DNA from: Fibrella arboris
GTDB taxonomy: Bacteria; Bacteroidota; Bacteroidia; Cytophagales; Spirosomataceae
DNA length: 64,000 nucleotides
Direction: 5' to 3'
Assembly (NCBI RefSeq): GCF_041321095.1
Contig: NZ_JBGGWE010000019.1
Location: 50,282-114,281, forward strand
The position numbers and the translations under genes were made by a program. The notes under the pieces are model-generated. The model had not been told where the DNA came from, did no database searches, and was given only the letters and a program-made list of their open reading frames with translations. This document shows, in pieces, positions 1-7,994 of this stretch. The stretch's first letter is position 1, and every line of letters starts with the position of its first letter.

Positions 1-401
1 CCTACCTCTATAACTGGGCCGGGCAACCCTGGCGCACCCAGGAACGTATTCGGCAGATTCTCCGCATGCAATACAAACCGACACCCGACGGCCTGGGCGG
101 TAACGACGACTGCGGACAGATGAGTGCCTGGTACCTGTTTTCGGCCATGGGTTTTTATCCCGTAGCACCGGGCTCGACGGATTATTCGCTGGGTAGCCCA
201 CTGGTTAAAAGCGCCAAACTAACGCTGGAGAATGGGCAGACGCTAACGATCGAGGCCCTGAATCAGAGCGACAAGAACGTGTACGTCTCGAAGGTAGTCT
301 TCAACGGAGCAACGCTGTCTCAGCCGGTTATTACCCACGAAGACCTGCTGAAAGGCGGCAAGCTCACCTTCTACATGAGCGCCAAGCCGACGAAGAAGTA
401 G
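1..401 (+). CDS. GH92 family glycosidase (alpha-mannosidase type), C-terminal part only
   Basis: The gene enters from the left edge, with reading frame starting at base 3, and only about 132 C-terminal residues are present. They read YLYNWAGQPWRTQ, then GNDDCGQMSAWY and SAMGFYPV. This is the diagnostic end of the catalytic domain in GH92 exo-mannosidases, calcium-dependent inverting enzymes that trim alpha-mannosides from glycoprotein glycans and fungal mannan; it is followed by the usual short beta-sandwich tail. In Bacteroidota these are secreted or periplasmic. The linkage specificity cannot be judged from this fragment. The gene ends in a hairpin and a terminator facing the convergent IPT/TIG gene. 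Confidence 0.9.
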   Translation, partial: YLYNWAGQPWRTQERIRQILRMQYKPTPDGLGGNDDCGQMSAWYLFSAMGFYPVAPGSTDYSLGSPLVKSAKLTLENGQTLTIEALNQSDKNVYVSKVVFNGATLSQPVITHEDLLKGGKLTFYMSAKPTKK

Positions 402-420
402 GCGCGGGTTGATACGGGCT

Positions 421-464
421 GTTGTTGCTTTCGCCTAGCCCTTCGACTAGGCGAAAGCAACAAC
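421..464. repeat. 18-bp perfect inverted repeat after the GH92 gene
   Basis: Arms 421-438 and 447-464 are perfectly complementary around an 8-base loop. There is no T-run, so it is not a classic terminator. It sits just before a proper terminator. The arm text (gctttcgcctag) resembles other gene-end palindromes in the window that carry a gcgaaagc core. Confidence 0.75.
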
Positions 465-475
465 AGCAGATATAA

Positions 476-515
476 TCAAAAAAGGCCCTCCACGTAAGCG
501 GAGAGCCTTTTTTGA
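476..515. terminator. Bidirectional intrinsic terminator
   Basis: A GC-rich stem (ggccctcc / ggagagcc) is flanked by an A-run on the left and a T-run on the right, so it can stop transcription from both convergent genes (GH92 on plus, IPT/TIG on minus). Confidence 0.85.
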
Positions 516-533
516 TAGTAGAACCTTTTAACC

Positions 534-2249
534 CTACCGGTCGTAATCCGTGTTTTGCGGATTGAAATTCGTCCAGCCAGCGATCCAGTTATCAGCGCCG
601 AACGCACCCCGGTAGGTTGTTTGTGTAAAGAACGAGCCGGTCAGTTTGCCACCGGTCACCGCGCCGCCTAACAGGGTTGAGCCCGTCTGCGGCAGGAAGT
701 TGGGAGCCGACGTACTGAAGTTCGCCGAGTTGAGCATCAGTGCGCCGATGTCGCCTGAGCTAACGATCTGGTTCTGGCGCGCCGCCGTGGTCAGGTACGT
801 GTTTGCTACAGCATCGGTGATGGCCGCACCACCTACAACCGGCGATAGTGTGTTGGCAAACACGTTGCCGCGCAGGTCAATAATGCCGGCCGTGCTAGTC
901 AGACTGGTGCCAATGCCCGCCAGGGTACCTTCAATACGAATCCCTTCCGGGTAGCCGTAAACCAGCGAGTTGTAAAGGCTAATCCCCGTATTGCGGCGCA
1001 AATAAATACCCGACTGGTAATAGCCCGTCAAGGCATTGGCCGCCGAGATGGCCGTAGGCGTGGTGCTGGTGCCGAAATTGCTCATGTTGGCAAAAACCGG
1101 GGCCGTTTGTGGTAATCCATTCTGACGGGTCAGTGGTGTGCCGTCGGCGTTTTCGCCCGGATCGTAATTCTGCGACTCAAAACCATTGCTACCCGATGGG
1201 TCGGCCACGGTGGCATCGCGCAGGGCCACACCAAACTGTACCTGGCCCGTATAGCCCCAATCGGTGCTCCAGTCGTCGTCGGTAGTGCGATTGGCAACCA
1301 GGTATTTAGCAGGTACAGTACCACCAAACCAGCCAAAGGCGTCGCCGCTGCTCTGGGTCACCTGCACGTGGTTGATCACCGTACCCGTGCCGACGCCGAT
1401 GAGCGTCAGGCCAGCCAGTTTACCATTCGGCGTGCCGCGCTGCCCTGTGCCGGCATACTCGATCCGTACGTATTGCAGCGAGCCGCTATTATCTTCCGGT
1501 TCGTTATAGGTCTCGGCATTACCCCGAACGCCACCAAAGTAGAGGGTTGCCCCCGGCCGGTTGGTGGGCGATTTACCAATCAACACTACACCGCCCCAAT
1601 CGCCGGGAAAACGCTGCCCAGCCGGTTTATTCGATGTAAATATGATCGGCTCGGTAGCGGTGCCGTTGGCAATCAGCTTACCCAGCCGCTCGACCACCAA
1701 CGTACCTGCGTTACTCTGCCCGGTTGGGTCAAGGTCTGCACTGCCTCCTTTGATCACCGTACCCGCCTGAATAGTCATGGTATAATTGGCGGCCACGTAG
1801 ACAAAACCCCGCAGCAGATAGATCGTATCTTTCGACAGGTTGCGGTTGCGGAATAGAGTGCCCGATAGTTCAACTACCGGTTTCAAAGGCTTGGGCGATA
1901 CTGTGAACGAAGTAGTGCTTTGCACCGTAGTGCCGCCTACCGTTACTGCAATAGCCCCGCTTTGGGCACCTGTAGGTACCGTAACCACCAGCCGCGTCGC
2001 TGAGGCCGATACGACAGTGGCGACAACGCCACCAATACTAACGGTGTTGCTGCCGGGCGTTGTGCTGAAATTTGTTCCGTTGATGGCAATGGTACTGCCC
2101 ACCGGCGCAGATGCCGGATCGATGCTCGTTACCGTTGGCACTACAGGCGTGGGCGTTGGCTCAGGACCCGGATTTTTACAAGCTGCAAAGAAGGCCAACA
2201 GCCCAAAAACCAGCCAGAAGGCGTGAAGCCGCCATGGAGAAGTTTTCAT
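534..2249 (-). CDS. IPT/TIG-domain surface lipoprotein with a C-terminal beta-rich region
   Basis: A protein of 571 residues. It begins with a lipoprotein signal (LLAFFAACKN, lipid-attachment Cys about residue 24) and a Pro/Thr-rich linker. One IPT/TIG immunoglobulin-like domain follows at about residues 37-117 (TSIDPASAPVGSTIAINGTN). The rest, about 130-571, has the look of a parallel beta-helix or adhesin (WGGVVLIGKSP, LQYVRIEYAG, repeated NG/GG turns) seen in large Bacteroidota surface lipoproteins. It is probably anchored in the outer membrane and exposed. Ligand and role are unknown; no catalytic motif is visible. Confidence 0.75.
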   Translation of the reverse strand: MKTSPWRLHAFWLVFGLLAFFAACKNPGPEPTPTPVVPTVTSIDPASAPVGSTIAINGTNFSTTPGSNTVSIGGVVATVVSASATRLVVTVPTGAQSGAIAVTVGGTTVQSTTSFTVSPKPLKPVVELSGTLFRNRNLSKDTIYLLRGFVYVAANYTMTIQAGTVIKGGSADLDPTGQSNAGTLVVERLGKLIANGTATEPIIFTSNKPAGQRFPGDWGGVVLIGKSPTNRPGATLYFGGVRGNAETYNEPEDNSGSLQYVRIEYAGTGQRGTPNGKLAGLTLIGVGTGTVINHVQVTQSSGDAFGWFGGTVPAKYLVANRTTDDDWSTDWGYTGQVQFGVALRDATVADPSGSNGFESQNYDPGENADGTPLTRQNGLPQTAPVFANMSNFGTSTTPTAISAANALTGYYQSGIYLRRNTGISLYNSLVYGYPEGIRIEGTLAGIGTSLTSTAGIIDLRGNVFANTLSPVVGGAAITDAVANTYLTTAARQNQIVSSGDIGALMLNSANFSTSAPNFLPQTGSTLLGGAVTGGKLTGSFFTQTTYRGAFGADNWIAGWTNFNPQNTDYDR

Positions 2250-2430
2250 GAAAAGAAGTATAACGTAGATGAATGAGTGGGCCGATCCATACAGCCCCTG
2301 TCAACTGCAAGTACGACAAACGTATACATCTAGTATATAGCCTACTGTAGAATGTTATCCAACGATCCATTTCCTCCATAGGATAATAGCCATTCCCCGA
2401 ATTAGTCTATTTTACTACGTATCACGGCCA

Positions 2431-2889
2431 TCAGATCGGAATGGCCGTGGTGCTTTTTATCTCGGCCATGACGAAAAAACTGCTGATATGCACAATGCCG
2501 ACAATGACCGACAGCCGTTCACGGTAAAACTGGTTGTAGGCATCCATATCAGGCACAATAACATGGATCAGGTAATCGAACGTACCCGACACCAGGTGGC
2601 AGCTCAGCACTTCGGGCAGATCAAGAACGGCCCGATCGAACCCCGCAAACGTATCGGCAGTCTGCTTATCGAGGGTAATCTGACAGAAAACGGTCAGCGG
2701 ATTACCGATTTTCCGTTTGTCGAGCACGGTAACGTACCGGTCAATCACGCCCTCCCGTTCCAGCCGTTTGATCCGTTCATGAACAGGTGTTTTCGATAAA
2801 CTGATGCGCTGTCCTATTTCCTGAATAGTCAGTCGTGCATCAGCTTGTAACTGGGTCAGAATGGCCCGGTCAATCTTATCAAGCTCCAT
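2431..2889 (-). CDS. Lrp/AsnC-family transcriptional regulator
   Basis: 152 residues from the ATG at 2889 (MELDKIDRAILTQLQ), the normal Lrp start; an upstream in-frame extension to 2991 adds an unlikely hydrophobic leader and is rejected. The N-terminal winged helix-turn-helix (TIQEIGQRISLSKTPVHERIKRLEREG, quoted here as the region of residues 18-42) is followed by the RAM effector-binding domain with the usual LDLPEVLSCHLVSGTFDYLI segment (about 75-95). The gene is divergent from alanine dehydrogenase, so it most likely senses an amino acid and controls that gene, as the AldR/Lrp type does elsewhere. The ligand is an inference. Confidence 0.9.
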   Translation of the reverse strand: MELDKIDRAILTQLQADARLTIQEIGQRISLSKTPVHERIKRLEREGVIDRYVTVLDKRKIGNPLTVFCQITLDKQTADTFAGFDRAVLDLPEVLSCHLVSGTFDYLIHVIVPDMDAYNQFYRERLSVIVGIVHISSFFVMAEIKSTTAIPI

Positions 2890-3075
2890 ATGAAGTCGGC
2901 GAACGGAAAAATGAATAGTCGGGAATGTCAAAACAAGGGTCAGAAAGAATATTATCCTAATAAAGCACCATATATAAGTGAAATTTCCCAAATAAATAAC
3001 TAATACTAGAAAACAGTAGTTGATTTTTTAGTTTTGTAAGTATTAACACAGAGCACTCTCAACTTCAGAAACCGC
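2890..3075. promoter_or_regulatory. Divergent Lrp-ald control region
   Basis: An AT-rich 186-bp gap separates the two divergent starts. On the plus strand TAGTTTTG at 3029-3036 fits the Bacteroidota -7 word TAnnTTTG, about 40 bp before the ald ATG, but I do not see a clear -33 TTTG at the right distance. This is the expected place for Lrp binding. Confidence 0.4.
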
Positions 3076-4206
3076 ATGGTCATTGGCGTCCCTAAAGAGA
3101 TCAAGAACAACGAGAACCGCGTGGCTTTAACGCCGGCGGGTGTAGCCGAACTGCGTAAGCATGGGCATACGATCTATGTGCAGGTCAACGCCGGGGTGGG
3201 TAGCGGCTTCAACGATGACGAATACATCGGGGCTGGTGCAATCATGTTGCCAACCATTGATGAAGTCTACGGCATTGCCGAGATGATTATCAAGGTTAAG
3301 GAGCCGATTGCGCAGGAGTACCCGCTGATCAAGGAGAACCAACTGTTGTTCACCTATTTCCATTTCGCTTCGTCGGAAGAACTGACGCACGCGATGATCG
3401 AAAAAGGGGCCGTTTGCCTGGCTTACGAAACCGTTGAAAAAACGGACCGCAGCCTGCCGTTGCTGGTTCCGATGTCGGAAGTTGCCGGGCGGATGGCGAT
3501 TCAGGAAGGGGCCAAATACCTCGAAAAACCACAGCAGGGCCGCGGTATCCTGTTGGGTGGCGTACCCGGCGTGAAACCAGCAAAAGTGCTTGTTCTGGGT
3601 GGTGGTATCGTAGGTACACAGGCAGCCCGCATGGCAGCAGGCCTGGGTGCACACGTGACGCTGATGGATGTTAGCCTGCCCCGGCTGCGTTACCTGGCCG
3701 ACGTGATGCCGGCCAACGTCGACACGATGATGTCGAACGAATACAGCATTCGGGAAGAAATCAAAACGGCTGATCTGATCATTGGCGCCGTGCTGATCCC
3801 AGGCGCAAAAGCCCCGCACCTGATCACCCGCGATATGCTGAAACTGATGCGGCCCGGCACCGTGCTGGTCGACGTGGCCGTTGATCAGGGTGGTTGCATT
3901 GAAACGTGCCGCCCCACTACCCACGAGAACCCGACGTTCATCATCGACGACGTTGTACACTATTGCGTTGCCAATATGCCCGGCGCGGTTCCGTACACCA
4001 GCACGCTTGCCCTGACGAATGCTACGCTTCCATATGCGCTTCAGTTGGCCAATAAAGGCTGGTTGAAAGCCTGCCGCGACAATGCCGAGTTGAAAGTGGG
4101 CCTCAACGTGGTTGAAGGCAAAGTGGTGTATAAAGGCGTTGCCGATGCCTGGGGACTACCACTGGTTCATGTAGACGACTTATTGACAGAAGAAATTCTG
4201 GACTAA
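3076..4206 (+). CDS. ald: Alanine dehydrogenase
   Basis: 376 residues, close to the family's usual 370. It catalyses NAD-dependent oxidative deamination of L-alanine to pyruvate and ammonia in the cytoplasm. The start MVIGVPKEIKNNENRVALTP is typical. Lys75 (KVKEP) and His96 (TYFHFA) match the known substrate-binding and catalytic residues. The NAD-binding glycine motif GGGIVGTQAA lies near residue 175. It stands alone with its own terminator, facing away from an Lrp/AsnC regulator that probably controls it. Confidence 0.96.
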   Translation: MVIGVPKEIKNNENRVALTPAGVAELRKHGHTIYVQVNAGVGSGFNDDEYIGAGAIMLPTIDEVYGIAEMIIKVKEPIAQEYPLIKENQLLFTYFHFASSEELTHAMIEKGAVCLAYETVEKTDRSLPLLVPMSEVAGRMAIQEGAKYLEKPQQGRGILLGGVPGVKPAKVLVLGGGIVGTQAARMAAGLGAHVTLMDVSLPRLRYLADVMPANVDTMMSNEYSIREEIKTADLIIGAVLIPGAKAPHLITRDMLKLMRPGTVLVDVAVDQGGCIETCRPTTHENPTFIIDDVVHYCVANMPGAVPYTSTLALTNATLPYALQLANKGWLKACRDNAELKVGLNVVEGKVVYKGVADAWGLPLVHVDDLLTEEILD

Positions 4207-4233
4207 CGATATTACTAATTCATCGACGAACGC

Positions 4234-4265
4234 AGGCCGTTCCCTTCTGGGAGCGGCCTTTTTTG
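4234..4265 (+). terminator. Intrinsic terminator of ald
   Basis: The stem aggccgttccc / gggagcggcct with a short loop is followed by a run of six T, 28 bases after the ald stop codon. Confidence 0.88.
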
Positions 4266-4275
4266 TGGCTGGGAT

Positions 4276-4345
4276 GTAGCGCCGAAGCTCGGGCTTTGGT
4301 AGTGAAATAGTTATGTGCCTACTGAAGCTCGGGCCTCGGCGCTAC
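4276..4345. repeat. Imperfect 21-bp inverted repeat
   Basis: Arms 4276-4296 and 4325-4345 (gtagcgccgaagctcggg... / ...gggcctcggcgctac) pair with a few mismatches around a 28-base loop, between the ald terminator and the convergent small gene. The right arm ends three bases from that gene's stop codon. Confidence 0.65.
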
Positions 4346-4348
4346 CTC

Positions 4349-4636
4349 TCACAGGTACGTCCCGACCAGGTCCTGCCATTCATCCCGTAAACTTCCTTTG
4401 AAAACGGGTTTGCCAGCGCGGCGGTACCAGTAACCGGCGTTGAAAGCATCACCTTCTTTCCGGTGTAAATAGGCATGAAGGTGATCGTATGAAGGTGTCC
4501 CTTCCTGTAACTGAGCAATGTTGTGAGCCGCCGCCCATTCGCCCCGGGCATCATGCCAGAGCGCTGTCAGAATTGGGTTTAGATCGGCAGGGGGTGTTTT
4601 GTCCTGCAACGAGGCGGTGAATTGATCGAGGTTCAT
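4349..4636 (-). CDS. Small conserved-looking hypothetical protein
   Basis: 95 residues from the ATG at 4636; a TTG six bases further up is the alternative. It is a soluble, Trp/His-rich acidic protein with segments LWHDARGEW, DHLHAYLHRKEGDAFNAGYW and RDEWQDLV, and no signal peptide or membrane helix. Codon use resembles neighbouring genes, so it is probably real. I do not recognise the function. It is divergent from the epimerase-like gene. Confidence 0.65.
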   Translation of the reverse strand: MNLDQFTASLQDKTPPADLNPILTALWHDARGEWAAAHNIAQLQEGTPSYDHLHAYLHRKEGDAFNAGYWYRRAGKPVFKGSLRDEWQDLVGTYL

Positions 4637-4680
4637 AAGCAAAATACAGACTACTAACTAAATACGTGTATTGGTAATAA

Positions 4681-4748
4681 GCGGTTTTCTCTAGCTTGCG
4701 CTACAAAGCACGTACCTGCCAATCAGTCAGGTACGTTCCTAAAACCGC
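4681..4748. repeat. Nested inverted repeat carrying a head-to-head pair of GGTACGT words
   Basis: Outer arms gcggtttt (4681-4688) and aaaaccgc (4741-4748) enclose an inner palindrome with arms acgtacctg (4710-4718) and caggtacgt (4728-4736). The inner arms are two opposed copies of the dispersed word described elsewhere. It lies just before the start of the epimerase-like gene, in its probable leader. Confidence 0.65.
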
Positions 4749-4754
4749 AGTTAT

Positions 4755-5702
4755 ATGCAAACAATTCTAGGCGCCGGTGGAGCTATCGGCATTGAAGTGG
4801 CTAAAGCCCTTACCAACTACACCGATACAATCCGGCTCGTGAGCCGGACTCCAAAAAAAGTCAACGATGCCGACATACTCTTTCCTGCCAATCTGGACGA
4901 CCCGGCGCAGGTGCTGAAGGCCGTTGAAGGCAGCGATGTCGCCTACCTGACCGTTGGCTACGAATACAAGACCAAACTCTGGCAGGAAAAGTGGCCGACA
5001 TTGATCAAAAACGTGGTCGACGCGTGTAGCCAACATCAGTGCAAACTGGTCTTCTTCGACAACATCTACGCCATTGGTGGTGATAACGTCAGACACATCA
5101 CGGAGTCGTCGCCGATGAGCCCTTGTAGCCAAAAAGGGGACGTCCGGGCGGCGGTTGACCGGTATGTGCTGGAAGCCGTTGAGAAAGGCAAGCTTGACGC
5201 CATCATTGCCCGTGCTCCCGACTTTTTCGGACCAACGAGCCGGCAAACCAGCATCACCATGAACCTGATCTATGATAACCTGGTGAAAGGCAAAAAGGCC
5301 CAGTGGTTTTGCGATGCTAATCGAATACACTCGACCGGCTATACGCCCGACCTGGGCCTCGGCACGGTTATGCTGGGTAACGCCGCCACGGCCTACAACC
5401 AGATTTGGAACCTCCCCGTCGATCCGATACCACCAACCGGCCAGGAATGGGCTAACCTGTTTACGCAGGAAATGCCCACATCAACCGCACCGGCAGGCGT
5501 TCAGGTACTACCAGGCTGGGGCCTCTGGACACTGGGTTTGTTTGTGCCCATCCTGAAAGAGATGTATGAAATGCGTTACCAGTACGACCGCGACTACTTT
5601 TTCGACTCCGCCAAGTTCAACACCGCGTTCAACTACACGCCCACCACTAATGCCGCCGCTGTAAAAGAAACGGTAGCGGCGCTGGGAGGAATTGGCTTAT
5701 AA
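4755..5702 (+). CDS. NAD(P)-dependent epimerase/dehydratase-like (atypical SDR) protein
   Basis: 315 residues. The N-terminal ILGAGGAIGIEVAKAL is a Rossmann dinucleotide-binding motif, followed by RLVSRTPKK (a likely NADP-preferring basic turn), VAYLTVGYEYKTKLW and KLVFFDNIYAIGG. This order fits the extended/atypical short-chain dehydrogenase superfamily. The canonical YxxxK pair is not evident, so the enzyme may bind a nucleotide without the standard chemistry. The substrate is unknown. Confidence 0.7.
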   Translation: MQTILGAGGAIGIEVAKALTNYTDTIRLVSRTPKKVNDADILFPANLDDPAQVLKAVEGSDVAYLTVGYEYKTKLWQEKWPTLIKNVVDACSQHQCKLVFFDNIYAIGGDNVRHITESSPMSPCSQKGDVRAAVDRYVLEAVEKGKLDAIIARAPDFFGPTSRQTSITMNLIYDNLVKGKKAQWFCDANRIHSTGYTPDLGLGTVMLGNAATAYNQIWNLPVDPIPPTGQEWANLFTQEMPTSTAPAGVQVLPGWGLWTLGLFVPILKEMYEMRYQYDRDYFFDSAKFNTAFNYTPTTNAAAVKETVAALGGIGL

Positions 5703-5746
5703 ATTTTCACGTCATACGTCTAGTCTTTGTATGACTTACAAAATAC

Positions 5747-6499
5747 TCATGGCCAGTCGTTTATAGTATAGCGCAGGCTCACTTGTGCCGTTTGGCTAAG
5801 CGATGGCAGAGGTACGTTATTGCTGGAGGCAGATCGCGCCAGACTTCGGCTATAACGGAGGTCAACCCTAAAACGATGAGTCAGCGCATAGGCAAGGCCT
5901 GTTATAAGTCCAAAGTGAAACGTGTTAAACTGGCTGGACTGCATATCAAAATAAGTGATGGAGTTGTAAGCATTATTCACTAAAAATTGGTAGTTGCCTT
6001 TCTGGCGCTCGGCCAGTTTCAGGTTCAGGCAGGGCCCGCCCAATAGTGAAATTTTGCCTAAGCGGTAACTGGCCAAAATGGGCAAGGTCAGGTACGTCAA
6101 GCGAGTGGTTGCCTGACCTACGGCAGGAATTGACGTTGGAGGATGGTAGACAATTCCACAATTACCGCCAGTGCAATAGGTAACAAGCCTATCAGTAGTT
6201 GCCCGTGCGCCTTTTTGTTCCACGTTCAATTCAGCACCAATGGTAAAATGCTTATTCATATCAATTGAGAAACCAGCACCTACAGTAGGTGTCATTAAGC
6301 TCAATGCATTGCCAGTTCCTGTTAGCAGTAAATCTGTTTCGTATTGAAACTGCTGGCTCAGCATGACTACGCCCTGTCCAGTCGAGTTCACCAGGCTAGT
6401 GCCTACTCCCGCCCGCACGTATACCTGAGGACGTGTGGGAGTTTGGGCTAATAACGTAGAAGTAGTCAACAAAAAAAGAAGTGTATAGCTATTTTTCAT
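5747..6499 (-). CDS. Outer-membrane beta-barrel protein (PorT/OMP_b-brl type)
   Basis: 250 residues from the ATG at 6499 (MKNSYTLLFLLTTSTLLAQ), which gives a clean signal peptide; the longer open frame to 6541 does not. After cleavage it is a run of amphipathic strands (VYVRAGVGTSLV, TIGAELNVEQKG, LTYLTLPILASYRLG, VDLRYSRSL, VSLRYTI) ending close to the C-terminus, as in small porin-like proteins of Bacteroidota. Function unknown. Confidence 0.75.
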   Translation of the reverse strand: MKNSYTLLFLLTTSTLLAQTPTRPQVYVRAGVGTSLVNSTGQGVVMLSQQFQYETDLLLTGTGNALSLMTPTVGAGFSIDMNKHFTIGAELNVEQKGARATTDRLVTYCTGGNCGIVYHPPTSIPAVGQATTRLTYLTLPILASYRLGKISLLGGPCLNLKLAERQKGNYQFLVNNAYNSITYFDMQSSQFNTFHFGLITGLAYALTHRFRVDLRYSRSLARSASSNNVPLPSLSQTAQVSLRYTINDWP

Positions 6500-6658
6500 A
6501 GGGCACCAGGTTGCTGATGAAATAGACCCATGAACAATCAATTCCGTTGCAACGTCAGCATTAGTTTAAACCGACAAAATCTCAATTCAGGCTGACAAGC
6601 AATATTGCTGATTGCCCAGATTTTTGGGCTTTCCTTTAACGGTTTCCACCGAAGACAG

Positions 6659-7015
6659 ATGCAAGCACACGAACAACTCCTAAAGGAGGCTTACCTTAAT
6701 TTTAATCAGCGCCACATCGACGGGGCTTTAGCACTGATGCAACCGGATGTTGAATGGCCGAATGGCATGGAAGGCGGCTATGTCTACGGGCATCAGGGCA
6801 TCCGCGCCTATTGGACTCGACAGTGGACCCTCATCAACCCACACGTTGAGCCACTTTCGTTTACCGTTGATGACGATGGCCGGGTGCGAACGGAAGTTCA
6901 TCAGTTCATCAAAGACCTGAGCGGCACCATCCTTATTGATGAGACGGTCTACCATGTCTATACTATCGAAAACGGCTTGATTCGCCGGATGGCTATCGAG
7001 CGAATAGGGGAATAG
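6659..7015 (+). CDS. SnoaL/NTF2-like fold protein
   Basis: 118 residues from the ATG at 6659; the TTG at 6605 would add an unlikely leader. It shows the NTF2-like layout: an N-terminal helix (HEQLLKEAYLNFNQRHIDGALALM), then PDVEWPNG, GIRAYWTRQW and the closing strands TVYHVYTIENGLIRRMAI. Such proteins are small polyketide-cyclase-like or stress-related enzymes binding hydrophobic ligands. The specific role is unknown. Confidence 0.78.
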   Translation: MQAHEQLLKEAYLNFNQRHIDGALALMQPDVEWPNGMEGGYVYGHQGIRAYWTRQWTLINPHVEPLSFTVDDDGRVRTEVHQFIKDLSGTILIDETVYHVYTIENGLIRRMAIERIGE

Positions 7016-7020
7016 TTGCG

Positions 7021-7108
7021 GCAATTGCTTCGCGTGCGGGCCCTTCGACCAGGCCGGTTCGCCGCCGCGATCCCCGACAGGCTCAGGGCCCGCACGCGAA
7101 GCAATTGC
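7021..7108. repeat. Perfect 23-bp inverted repeat, member of a dispersed family
   Basis: Arms 7021-7043 and 7086-7108 are exact reverse complements. The element, read in reverse (7102 to 7027), is about 90% identical over its first 62 bases to 58754-58815, some 51 kb away. It lies between convergent genes, so it may also end transcription, but there is no T-run. Confidence 0.85.
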
Positions 7109-7134
7109 ACAAACTCAATCCTCAACAACCCTAG

Positions 7135-7833
7135 CTAACATCCCTGCCCGTAATAGGCATTGGCGCCGTGCTTGCGCTGGTAGTGTTTCTGGCAAAGCGT
7201 GTCCTTCAGGCGGGGGGTGTTGGGATTAATCTGGAGCGTGAGGTACGCCATGCGAGCCAGTTCTTCCAGAACAGCCGCATTGTAAACGGCTTTTTCGGCC
7301 GTTTTCCCCCACGTAAACGGCCCGTGGTTCTGCAGCAGCACCATCTCCATCTCCTTGTGGTTTAGCCCTTTATCGGCAAACACACCGAAAATCTGATTCC
7401 CCGTTTCGTATTCATAATCACCCTGGATCATTTCATCGGTCAGGGCCGGAGCGCAGGGAATGTCGCGGTGGGTGTGGTCGGCGTGGGTGGTGCCGAAAAT
7501 CGGAATATCCATCCCGGCCTGTGCCCAGGCTACGGCGTAGGTGCTGTGCGTGTGTACAATACCGCCGATATCATCCCATGTTTTGTAGAGCAGGGCATGC
7601 GTTTTCGTATCTGACGACGGCCGGAACGTACCTGCCACCACCTTCGCGTCGTAATCGCAGATCACAATGTCGGCGGGGGTTAGTTTGGCATAGTCAACAC
7701 CGCTTGGCTTGATGGCAAACACGGCCCGGTCCCGATCGACCGCGCTCACGTTGCCAAACGTAAAGAGCACCAACCCCAGCTTCGGGAGCTGCATATTGGC
7801 CTCGTAACATTCTTCTTGCAGGGATTTATACAT
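7135..7833 (-). CDS. araD: L-ribulose-5-phosphate 4-epimerase
   Basis: 232 residues, a class II aldolase-like zinc enzyme converting L-ribulose-5-phosphate to D-xylulose-5-phosphate, the last step of L-arabinose entry into the pentose phosphate pathway. Visible motifs are GNVS (28-30), SSDTKTH (73-79), the zinc-binding H94-T-H96 and His170 in QNHGPF. It is the last gene of the minus-strand araB-araA-GH51-araD run. The 161-bp gap before it is a purine/pyrimidine-rich hairpin that could tune its expression. Confidence 0.96.
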   Translation of the reverse strand: MYKSLQEECYEANMQLPKLGLVLFTFGNVSAVDRDRAVFAIKPSGVDYAKLTPADIVICDYDAKVVAGTFRPSSDTKTHALLYKTWDDIGGIVHTHSTYAVAWAQAGMDIPIFGTTHADHTHRDIPCAPALTDEMIQGDYEYETGNQIFGVFADKGLNHKEMEMVLLQNHGPFTWGKTAEKAVYNAAVLEELARMAYLTLQINPNTPRLKDTLCQKHYQRKHGANAYYGQGC

Positions 7834-7835
7834 AA

Positions 7836-7994
7836 GGGAGGAAGGGGAGGAAAGGGAGGAAGGAAAGGAGGAAGGGAGGAATGGAGGAAAGGGAAAAAGG
7901 GGAAGAAGGGGCTGCTTTCACGCGTAGCTTACCGTGCGAAAGCAGCCCTTTCCTCCATTCCTCCTTTTCTCCCTTCCTCCCTTCCTCCCTCTTT
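7836..7994. repeat. Purine/pyrimidine-biased giant inverted repeat between GH51 and araD
   Basis: The left half is almost pure A/G, built from ggga/ggaa units; the right half is its pyrimidine complement. The centre (about 7909-7949) pairs gggctgctttc with gaaagcagccc. In the transcript it would fold into one long stem. The GA-rich arms could also form triplex (H-DNA). No ORF in it is credible. Confidence 0.8.

Noticed and set aside
3127..3960. 277-codon open frame antisense to ald
   Set aside because: Composition is a mirror of the real gene's codon bias (His/Gln-rich), no domain is visible, and ald is certain.
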